33,710 nt of DNA from Syncephalis plumigaleata (Eukaryota; Zoopagomycota; Zoopagomycetes; Zoopagales; Piptocephalidaceae), in contig JAIXMF010000132.1 of NCBI GenBank assembly GCA_025201365.1, positions 1 through 33,710 on the forward strand, given 5' to 3'. The notes beneath the pieces are model-generated. The model worked only from the letters and a program-made list of their open reading frames with translations. It ran no database searches and had not been told where the DNA came from. Positions 9,169 through 17,959 of the stretch are shown piece by piece; the stretch's first letter is position 1; each line of letters starts with the position of its first letter. Made by a program: the position numbers and the translations under genes.

Positions 9169-10050
9169 TTACTGCTGCATTAGCGTTGCTAATTCTTTCT
9201 GCAGTTTCAGCTTTTCTTCATCCAGTCTTAGTCGTTCTCCTTGCAGCACTAGCTGTCGCATTTCCACTTGTATTTGTTGCATTTTTTGCTCTTTCTCTGT
9301 TTGAGTATATGATTGCTGTGCTTGTAGTGGTTGCTGTGTTTGTAGTGGTTGCTCCACTTGAGGTTTCTGTGCGCTTGCTTGACGCTCCTCCGGTTGCTGT
9401 GTTTGTAGTGGTTGCTGTGCTTGTAGTGGCTGCTCCACTTGAGGTTTCTGTGCGCTTGCTTGACGCTCCTCCGGTTGCTGTGTTTGTAGTGGTTGCTGTG
9501 CTTGTAGTGGTTGCTGTGCTTGTAGTGGTTGCTGTGCTTGTAGTGGTTGCTGTGCTTGTAGTGGTTGTTGTGCTTGTAGTGGTTGCTCCACTTGAGGTTT
9601 CTGTGCGCTTGCTTGACGCTCCTCCGGTTGCTGTGTTTGTAGTGGCTGCTGTGCTTGTAGTGGTTGCTGTGCTTGTAGTGGTTGCTGTGCTTGCAGTGGT
9701 TGCTGTGCTTGTAGTGGTTGCTGTGCTTGTAGTGGTTGCTGTGCTTGCAGTGGTTGCTGTGCTTGTAGTGGTTGCTCCACTTGAGGTTTCTGTGCGCTTG
9801 CTTGACGCTCCTCCGGTTGCTGTGTTTGTAGTGGTTGTTGTGCTTGTAGTGGTTGCTCCACTTGAGGTTTCTGTGCGCTTGCTTGACGCTCCTCCGGTTG
9901 CTGTTGCACGTTGGGTGTTAGGGCCGTTTGTTGTTGTGATGGGTCCGGTGTGCTAGACCCGACGAATGGTGCCGCTATACCAACATTGGCATTACCAATG
10001 ATGACCAGCATCACGGCAGCGGCGAAGGACAATGAGCGGAAGGAGACCAT
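9169..10050 (-). CDS. Secreted Gln-rich hierarchical repeat protein
   Basis: An intronless frame of 293 residues. The chosen start gives a clear signal peptide, MVSFRSLSFAAAVMLVIIGN, with likely cleavage near NVGIAA. An ATG at 10074 would put eight polar residues in front and is less likely. A short linker leads into about 200 residues built from two nested units. The hexapeptide QPLQAQ or QPLQTQ occurs 20 times. It is grouped into five modules that each open with QPEERQASAQKPQVE and carry 2, 8, 6, 2 and 2 hexapeptides. In the first four modules the last hexapeptide is the QPLQTQ variant. The C-terminal 45 residues are charged and heptad-like, probably a coiled coil. A TATA box lies 111 bases upstream. 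I recognise no family. A cell-wall or extracellular structural role, or an effector, is possible but unproven. Confidence 0.8.
   Translation of the reverse strand: MVSFRSLSFAAAVMLVIIGNANVGIAAPFVGSSTPDPSQQQTALTPNVQQQPEERQASAQKPQVEQPLQAQQPLQTQQPEERQASAQKPQVEQPLQAQQPLQAQQPLQAQQPLQAQQPLQAQQPLQAQQPLQAQQPLQTQQPEERQASAQKPQVEQPLQAQQPLQAQQPLQAQQPLQAQQPLQAQQPLQTQQPEERQASAQKPQVEQPLQAQQPLQTQQPEERQASAQKPQVEQPLQTQQPLQAQQSYTQTEKEQKMQQIQVEMRQLVLQGERLRLDEEKLKLQKELATLMQQ
9318..9903. repeat. Minisatellite with 18-bp unit inside the secreted protein gene
   Basis: Tandem 18-bp units encoding QPLQ(A/T)Q on the minus strand are interrupted by five copies of a longer block encoding QPEERQASAQKPQVE. Unit copies are nearly identical, with only scattered C/T changes, which suggests recent expansion by slippage or unequal exchange. 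Edges are approximate. Confidence 0.9.
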
Positions 10051-10160
10051 GTTGTTGTATGGGACCGTTGACAATCAGTTAGAATCAGCGTAGATGTGGA
10101 TGTAGTTGTTGTAGTAGATGTGTGTGTAGAATATCGAATGAAACTACGAATAACATGCTG

Positions 10161-10168
10161 CTTTTATA
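10161..10168 (-). promoter_or_regulatory. TATA box of the secreted repeat protein gene
   Basis: On the minus strand this reads TATAAAAG, 111 bases upstream of the chosen ATG at 10050. The sequence in between is rich in CA and lacks an ATG, as expected of a 5' untranslated region. Confidence 0.55.
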
Positions 10169-10793
10169 TTCGAGGTGGCATTAATGCTTGCACGTTAACT
10201 CGCTTCCATCTATTCTGGAATACTTCCATGATAACCATGAAATCCTTATTGTATCAGTACGCGCCGAATCAATGTGCGCCATAAGAAACCACGTTCCTAA
10301 TCTAATAAGGGAATTAAATGATGTAGCATTAGTAAAAGGGCGAATCAATCTTTCCTTAAATTTAGCACCATGCTGTAACAGAGATAACAAAAGAAGTAAC
10401 AGCATGTTGTGCGGAATAAGCGAGGCAATAAAGTTGAAACAGCTGTCTCGTTTGTATGGTGAACTATGTTGACGTATTGTGTCATGTGCCAGTGGTTGAA
10501 CCGCAAGAATGTCAAATGAAGCCTATCTCATGTTTCAACACCATGCCTAGTCTGAATGCTTTCTTTTCTCCGTATTTATTACTAGAATATTACCGAATTC
10601 ATGTCCACTTGCCATTTCTTATTCTTCTCCCTTCCAAAAAGGGGAAGAGTCATTCACGTATTTCCTTACGGCACGTCCATTACATGTTTCATTAACATAT
10701 CCGTGTTCATTTTTCCGTTACCTTTTGTTTGCCTGCTCTACAATAGTATGCCACGTTCCATTCACCCGCTCACCAACTTCTTCACTTCATCTC
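10169..10793. other. Intergenic stretch upstream of the secreted repeat protein gene
   Basis: About 620 bases with no convincing gene. Short open frames on both strands have biased, low-quality composition and no family match that I can see. It presumably contains upstream regulatory DNA of the minus-strand gene. It ends where dispersed repeat R1 copy 2 begins. Confidence 0.45.
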
Positions 10794-11041
10794 AAAAAAG
10801 CTGCGGCGGCGCAATTTTTTTACTATACTGCTGTTGTAGTACGTAGTAGACAATTGCTAGCACGAATATGCACTGTATGAACAATGCACGGTATAGTAAT
10901 CAGCGGGAAAAGGTAAATAAACGCGAATAAACGCGTATTGAATAGAAAAGAACAACGAGATGAGTAGTGTAGAGGAAGCACGGTCAGTCAGGTTGTGTGG
11001 TGCATACACCTTAATAGATTAGCGTAAAAGGTAGTAAAAGT
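10794..11041 (+). repeat. Dispersed repeat R1, copy 2 (about 250 bp)
   Basis: Direct-orientation copy of 7064-7314. Homology stops at about 11041, where the sequence continues into unrelated DNA rather than the LINE fragment. With copy 1 it brackets a 3.7-kb block holding the LINE piece and the secreted repeat protein gene. Confidence 0.85.
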
Positions 11042-11281
11042 AGTCTTAAATGAACAATACAGAAAGATTAAGCGAAAGAAAGAGGAAGAAAAGGAAAGAC
11101 GAGTTAAATTACCATAGTTTACATAGAGAATATGTGCAACCGCAGTATTGGTCATGCCTGTCAACAAAAGTAAAGTGGAAAAAAGAGAAAGAAAAAAACA
11201 AGTGAACGTTATTTATATCTAGGATTGTATAATAATAAATGATTTATTTGTATATTATCATTGCGGATATATCATAGTAAA

Positions 11282-12306
11282 TCAAGCGGCAGTAGCAGCA
11301 GTATTGCTACTGATACTGTATTTCGCCGTTAAGACGGGCGTTTTAGGCAATCTATGAATTAGCTCCATAGATTTGTTAACTGCATTTTCACCAGGGAAAA
11401 GATAACTCGCATAGAACTTGGTTATAAACTGATACATCATGTGCTGATGATCTCTAATCTTCATAAATCGATCATATATTGCGGGTTGATTCGGCATCGA
11501 TAGTCTAAAGTCTGCGTCCATAATGTAGCCTGGTTTAATGTAAGGCAATCCGTCCTCACCAGTATATACGTCTGGTATAAATGGTCATTAGTATCGTGTC
11601 TTTCCTTATATAAACACGTATACACGTTTGCACGTTACCTTCTATTCTCCAGCTTAGAAACCAACGTAGTTTGTATGCTAAACGATGAGCTATCCTCGTG
11701 TATTAGTGCGACGTTACTATTTTATGGTTCATTTTCTCTTCATTTTCTTGCCTACATACCAGCAATCAAATTTTCTACGAATTTATCTCGGTCTTGTTTC
11801 ATATACGTAAACATATGATCATCAGGATCCGCTAGAACGGATTCCGGCTTAACCACCTTCTTAACATAGCACCATTTATTATTCTCGTCTCTATATTTAG
11901 CGAGTGGACAACCAATACTATCGAGAAGGATTCTTTCACGGTCAGTCTCCGGTTTATAATCGGTACATTTCTATTTACAATACATGTATAGACTTGTTAG
12001 CGTCTAATACCATGCATATTTACATCTACTTACATCGTAGAATATTTTATAGGCATTATTCGTGCTAGTGTGTACATCAATCTGCTTATTATTGTCTGCA
12101 TCGTTACTGCAGCTAATAAAACCTTGCACTCTATCAAATGGTCTTTCTAGAGTGACGATGCCTAAGTCTGGTGTAAATCTAAGACCAGGTACACTAGCTG
12201 GACCAACTTTATCCGACGGCATAGCTTCTACTACGTTGGAAATGGTAGAAGCTAGTGTTAGCATGACTGCGGTAGCGGCCAGCATTGCAGTTTTGATTGT
12301 AGTCAT
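11282..12306 (-). CDS. Secreted protein of unknown function (three exons)
   Basis: The exons on the minus strand are 12306-12034, 11970-11760 and 11571-11282. Phases join cleanly, and the donors are GTAAGT and GTATGT. The product is 257 residues. It starts with the signal peptide MTTIKTAMLAATAVMLTLAS, with likely cleavage near VVEA. The mature part begins MPSDKVGPASVPGLRF. The middle contains four cysteines (one in exon 1, three in exon 2) around KCTDYKPETD and IGCPLAKY...KWCYVKK. The last exon is rich in aromatic residues, with YDRFMKIRDHQHMMYQFITKFYASY. No membrane segment follows the signal. I do not recognise the family. A larger open frame upstream of the chosen ATG has a Leu run encoded by the TAG microsatellite and is not plausible. 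The 3' flank has AATAAA on the minus strand at 11242-11247. Confidence 0.78.
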
Positions 12307-12399
12307 CGTGAGTGTGATGTTTAATACTGATTGTTCGTATAGTGGAAATGGTCGTAAAGAAGAGCAATTATCTAGCAGGTATAGTACGATTAGAAAGCA

Positions 12400-12408
12400 G
12401 TTTATATA
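12400..12408 (-). promoter_or_regulatory. TATA box of the secreted unknown protein gene
   Basis: The minus strand reads TATATAAAC, 94 bases before the ATG at 12306. This is a similar distance to the TATA box of the neighbouring secreted repeat protein gene. Confidence 0.5.
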
Positions 12409-12420
12409 GGTACATATAAA

Positions 12421-12459
<39 letters not shown>
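12421..12459. repeat. (TAG)13 microsatellite
   Basis: Thirteen perfect TAG units lie 12 bases upstream of the TATA-like element of the secreted unknown protein gene. Confidence 0.95.
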
Positions 12460-13119
12460 ACCTAGATGGAAACCATCGTGCATTTGAAACAAAAAACAGT
12501 GACCACATGGTATATTACAGGCTGCGAATGTGAAATGACATTTTATTGACTGAAAAAGCAGTACGCGTGTCAACGTACTGATTAATATGGCGTATGAGCG
12601 AGTAAATATGGTAATGAATGCGGTAAAAAAACGTTATTTGATGGGAACCGAGGTATGCTTACTGGTGGATATTGCTAGGCTACTATGCTTATTTAGCACG
12701 CAATAGGACTTGAATCGATATATACATGCAGATGATTCTATATTAGTCTTCCAGCAATAGGTTATTCATGAGGTAATATCAGCTAGAAAGGAGCTCAATA
12801 ACCATTATCCATCTCCGACTAATTTACAAACGCGTGCAGCTATCCATTATATTTGGTATACGCTATAACGAGGATACTGCAAATGGTTTCAGTTTAGAAT
12901 TTGCAGTAATCGATGATATCATTCAGTAGAAACAATTTTCAAGTTTCAATAATGCATACCGCGTATGATGACACTTTTAACGTCTTGCTCATCAAAATCA
13001 AATACTGCATTATAGAGCAAGTTACTAAATAAATTCGAATTGCCACTATAATCCTATTTGCTAGTTGCGTAATGCAGGATCAAGTCACATGATTAGAAAG
13101 AGTGACGTGCTTCAAATTA
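12460..13119. other. Intergenic stretch
   Basis: About 660 AT-rich bases between the divergently transcribed secreted protein gene and VPS41. I see no coding signal and no recognised repeat before the MITE at 13120. Confidence 0.45.
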
Positions 13120-13357
13120 CAGGCTTTTTCCATCCAATTTGCGCAGTTAGCCTTCTGTCTTTACGAATAAATAATAGTTATCATTAATTGTAATATGTGA
13201 TATCGCGATCATTAACATCTCACTCAACTGTTAGAGCGATGACAACTACTCAGTAATAATAGCAATACGATAACGATGTTAACCATTGAGTAAATCTATT
13301 TGTTAATAAACTGCAAACGTTAAAGGATAAATGCGCAAATTGGATGGAAAAACACTG
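13120..13357. mobile_element. Mariner/Tc1-like MITE with TA target duplication
   Basis: A 238-bp non-coding element. Its left end CAGGCTTTTTCCATCCAATT continues TTGCGCA. The reverse complement of the right end begins CAGTGTTTTTCCATCCAATT and also continues TTGCGCA. The terminal inverted repeats run about 35 bases with roughly four mismatches. TA stands directly outside each end, at 13118-13119 and 13358-13359, and the right end reads CAGTG from outside. Both features fit the Tc1/mariner superfamily. There is no transposase. The element ends 73 bases before the VPS41 start codon. A 64-bp relative of its right end is present at 29550-29613. Confidence 0.85.
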
Positions 13358-13430
13358 TATGAGTGTGATGATCATGGTAGCCACACTAGGCACTAACACT
13401 TTCTCGTTTATATTCATCTATACGCTTACC

Positions 13431-16400
13431 ATGTCGAGTGTAGAGTCTAAAGAACCAACGCCAAATGACTCTGGCTTGCCCAATCCGTCGCCATCACCAT
13501 CACCATCACTACCAGCAGCAGCAGCAACACTCGATACTGAAGACGCATCTTCATTACAAGAGAATGTGGCTGAATCAAGTGTAACTAATGAAGAAGTAAG
13601 CACTCATCACAATAGTAGCTTGTTTAGTGCCAATAGAAACAAGGAAAAGACTAAAGTAATAGAGAGTGAAGACGATACAGTCACTAATCAGGAAGTGCCT
13701 ACAAGTGAGGCTATACCTATTACTCATCAGCCTGCCACCAATACATTGGTGTTGGAAGACAGTGAACTACACGCATCACCTTTATCCGTAAGACAACACA
13801 TAGAAGACGAAGAGGAGGACGAAGAAGATGAAGAGGAGGAAGAAGACGAAGACGAAGACGAAGATGAACCTCATCTAAAATATCAACGAGTAACTACCAA
13901 TAATGTAGTAGAGATATTCAAAAAGGATGCAGCGAGCGCTATTCTTGTATCAGAACGATTTATGGTAAGCATACAAGTGGAATAGTAGTAGTAGTAGTAG
14001 TAATGATGGAACTGGCATTGCTAGATTATCGGTACACATTGGGGCATGGTACATATAATGGATTTCACCGGCAATGAAGTAAAGAAATATCGTGCACACG
14101 CGGCTACCGTTCAAGCATTGTCGATTGATCAAGTTGGCGAATATGTGGCGAGTGCATCATCCGATGGACGAGTAGTAATACAAAGCTTATACGCTGAACA
14201 ATCACCGATTATCCTCGACTACATGCGACCACTCAAGTGTGTGGCCATCGAGCCGAATTACGCTCGAAGTACGGCACGACGTGTTGTTTCGGGTGGTCTA
14301 GCCGAACAACTTGTCCTACACGAGAAGGGTACGTGAATATTAACACATCATTAGAAGGAGAAGGAGAAGAGGAATAGCTATTAACCGATTACACGTAGGA
14401 TGGTTCGGTAGTAAGCATATCACTCTTCATTCAGGTACCGGTCCAATTGGTACTGTTTCTTGGCGTAATAATCTTATTGCATGGTCTGATGATCAAGTAA
14501 GTTGTGACTCTACTCGTATAATGTCATCATTGTAATCTATTAGTATTTAGGGCGTGAAAATGCATGATGTTAGCAATTCGCGTAGAATCACATTTATCGA
14601 TCGACCATCGGATAGTCCACGAGCCGATCTGTATCAATGTCATCTACGATGGAGGAATGACGATGAACTACTCATTGGCTGGGCAAATTGCATTAAAGTA
14701 GCTGTAGTGAAATCACGAGAGGCAACGGGAGGTGCTAGCAAGACAGATGCAACAATATCATATGTGGAGATTATTTCTGTGTAAGTATTGATGCATATAT
14801 CTGCAATAGTAGTAAATAATATTGACATGTCCATAGTCTATCCACCGATTATATCGTATCTGGCATTGCTCCTTATGGCGATATGACCCTGGTGTTGGCG
14901 TATACACTAGAGGAGTTGGATACAGATGAGGCAACACAGGATTTAGAACGTCAAAAGCGTAAGGTGAGCTGTTTGCCATATATAACTGATACATAAATAC
15001 TTAATGAATACACTTAGGCTGGATCATTGCCAGAATTACGAATATTAGATGCAAGCAATGAGGAAATATCATCCGATGCATTAGCTATTACCGGCTACGA
15101 GTATTGTCAACCGAATGACTACAGTCTAGGTGAGTTGATATGTCATCTACGTAGTATTGCACACGAGTATTCATGTATGCACACCGTTATATGTGTCAAT
15201 ATAGCTTGTGGTGCTGCTGGTGATCTGTTCTACGTGTTGGGACCAAAGGATTTGGTGGTAGCCGAAGCACGTACAGCCGATGACCATATAGCCTGGTTAT
15301 TGGCGAGGGAACGCTATGAAGATGCTCTGGCATGTGCTCAGTCAACTGAGGAACAAGAGGGTGTAGCCAATCTATCACCGAATCATACAGTAGAATCTAT
15401 CGGTCAAGCATATTTGTCGACATTATTCAGTCAGGGTAAGCTTGCCTAGTATTTAGTGATATAATCTCATGAGATTAATGACTATAGAGGAGTATGCCAC
15501 GGCTGCCGAATGGTGTCCCACCGTGTTAAGGAACAACACACAGTTATGGGAGCAATGGGTGTTTGCATTTGCATCTGTTGATCAGTTGAAGGTAAGTAGA
15601 TACATGTATATGTACAAATGAGATAGTAACAAACAAATGTATGTATATATATTACAAATTACTAGGTGGTTATACCTTATCTACCCATCAAGGACACTCA
15701 ATTAAGCAACACAGTGTATGAAATGGTATTAGTACATTTCCTTAATGTTGATCATGAAGTAAGTGTAATACAATGACATAGTTACAAGTTAATTAACTAA
15801 CGAGTGATACGACTAGCAATTACGATTGACACTTCAACAATGGCCATTCGAATTATACGACGTGCATAGCGTGGTAGTCACCATAGAAGATGCTATTCAC
15901 GCATCGCCAAATGATAAAGCATTGATGGAATGCCTGGCTCTATTGTAAGTACGAGTATCAAACTGTTTATTAGATGACTTGAGCATTACACTACAGATAT
16001 GTCGCGGAACATCGACCGGAAAAGGCGCTCGAGTATTATCTTCGTCTTCGTAGAGCGGATACACTTCAACTGATCAAGGAGCACAACTTGTTCGCCGAAG
16101 TGCAGGACAAGGTGTTGTTACTGATGCAGTTCGGTGATCATACCGAATCAACATCAGAATCAAATGAAGAATGGCCGACTGAAGAGGCTCAACTAGAACA
16201 AGCGTATAGTGAACCGGTACAATTGCTCGTTACCAATACAGATGCTATACCGGTAAGGCGTGGAACAATTCTGTAACCTATGCAATAATACTGATATTCA
16301 CGCATGTATATATGCATACATAGGTGAGCAGGGCTGTAGAACAACTGAGTCAAGATCGGAAATTGCTATTCTTCTATCTTGATGCCTTATTCAATTATGA

Positions 16401-17799
16401 CTCGAGCATTGGATACGAGTATCATAATCTACAGGTGATCCACTAATTGAATGATGTAGTAATGCATGATCACTTACTCGATAGATACGATCTAGGTTGG
16501 ATTGTATGCCGAGTATGCACCACAGAAACTATTAAGCTTCTTGAGAGCATGTAATAGCTATTCGCTAGAAAGGGTACGCTATTCTTTATACGAATGATCA
16601 TAGCATTGCAAACATTGATCATACCTTGTTCTATTTAGGCCTATGACATTTGCATGGAACGTGACTTCATACCAGAAGTCGTCTACATACTAGGACGTAT
16701 GGGTAATAATCAGAAAGCACTCTCATTGATTATTGATCGATTAGGCGATGTGCATCAAGCAAGTTTATCTACATTGCATAAGAAAGTGACATACACTAAT
16801 TAATAATAATAATAATACTTAGGCCATTGAGTTTGCTAAAGAGCAGAATGATACACAACTATGGGATGATTTATTGACTTATTCCATGGATAAACCAGGT
16901 ATTTACATAGAACAATAATAGTGGCATCAATGATGTCTATTCCTATTACTGCAAGTGTAATGTACTCATTCATGAATAGTATTTATTAAGGGATTACTTG
17001 ATGGTGTGGGATCACATATTGATCCAATTAAGCTAGTCGGTCTCATTCCAGAGGGCATGGAGATACCAGGATTGAAGGATGGCCTCACCAAGATATTGCA
17101 AGACTTTGCCCTTCAGGTAAATTAGCGTTATTTGAAATGGTGTCATTTACGCTTAGTTAGCTTACGACTTGCATGTGTGTATTACATCATTCACGGCAGG
17201 CATCATTACAAGAGGATTGCAGTAAATTATTGGCATCGCATATCATCGATCTAGGCTATCAGCAACTTACGGCACAGCGACAAGGTCGTGGATGTTCGCG
17301 TAAGTAATCTCGTTGCATTAGCGAAAAAGGAAAGGAAAATAAGTTAGCAACTAACTATCGTCATTGTCATTAGCGGAGGATATGATGTGCCATAGTTGTG
17401 AAGGACCATTACTGTTTGACAGTAAGTATACCTCTGATAGATTATCATCATCTATTGTAGATTGTTAATATATATGATGTATATCATTGTACATTAGCAT
17501 CGATTGTGAATATATTGTTCTTCTGTGGACACGCTTTCCATGAGTTCTGTCTATTTGATAATAACTCATTCCTATCGGATATCCAGCTCTCATTCCCTAA
17601 TGGTGGTGTGGCTAGAAAGGCGGATGCCGTACTTGGTCTTGGACTAACACAGCCTATACGATGTCCTAAATGTACCGCTGCCACCTTGGATGGCATTGAA
17701 GAGAGCAACCATAATGGCGTGCACTCATCTCCCATGTCACCGACCGTGTCGATGGCACCGTTACATCAACTACCGCCTGTGGAGCAACTTACGCTCTAG
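13431..17799 (+). CDS. VPS41: VPS41, HOPS tethering-complex subunit (18 exons)
   Basis: Exons: 13431-13964, 14025-14328, 14399-14496, 14551-14780, 14837-14963, 15018-15435, 15488-15591, 15666-15758, 15817-15944, 15997-16252, 16324-16434, 16496-16573, 16639-16758, 16823-16898, 16980-17116, 17200-17299, 17374-17421, 17498-17799. All phases join, giving 1087 residues. Vps41 is the Rab7/Ypt7-binding subunit of HOPS, which tethers vesicles to the vacuole. An N-terminal tail of about 145 residues ends in a strongly acidic run. It is followed by HLKYQRV and WD40-like repeats (QALSIDQVGEYVASASSDGR), with the family signature RADLYQCHLRWRNDDELLIG. A helical clathrin-repeat region includes VGLYAEYAPQKLLSFLRACN and GMEIPGLKDGLTKILQDFAL. 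The C-terminal RING-H2 is CHSCEG...FFCGHAFHEFC...CPKC. The intron at 16759 begins GC instead of GT. I chose the ATG at 13431. An in-frame ATG at 13344 lies in the MITE. Confidence 0.93.
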
Positions 17800-17959
17800 C
17801 TAGCTATCTAACTAGTTAGTTCAGCTAATTAATGATTGTTTATATTATACAAATACTATTGAATACAAATAAATCCATTACGTAATTATACAGGAAATAC
17901 ATAAACTATTATTACATCAATGATAATTATCCGCCGCTTGATTGCAGATTAGTATTTAT

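Noticed and set aside
9186-9956. A 256-residue plus-strand open frame of Val/Ala/Leu-rich repeats
   Set aside because: It is the antisense shadow of the 18-bp repeat in the secreted protein gene. The repeat has no stop in this frame by chance and the product is low complexity. The minus-strand frame has a signal peptide, TATA box and coiled coil.
10181-10846. Several short frames in the spacer before R1 copy 2
   Set aside because: They are short, overlap on both strands and are poor in composition. None shows a motif or signal peptide.
12004-12573. Extended 189-residue start for the secreted unknown protein
   Set aside because: The extension includes a poly-Leu run from the TAG microsatellite and lies upstream of the TATA box. 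The shorter start gives a normal signal peptide.
13344-13430. Longer N-terminus for VPS41
   Set aside because: The ATG lies in the MITE and the added residues are hydrophobic with no family counterpart. It is kept as an observation, not as the main start.
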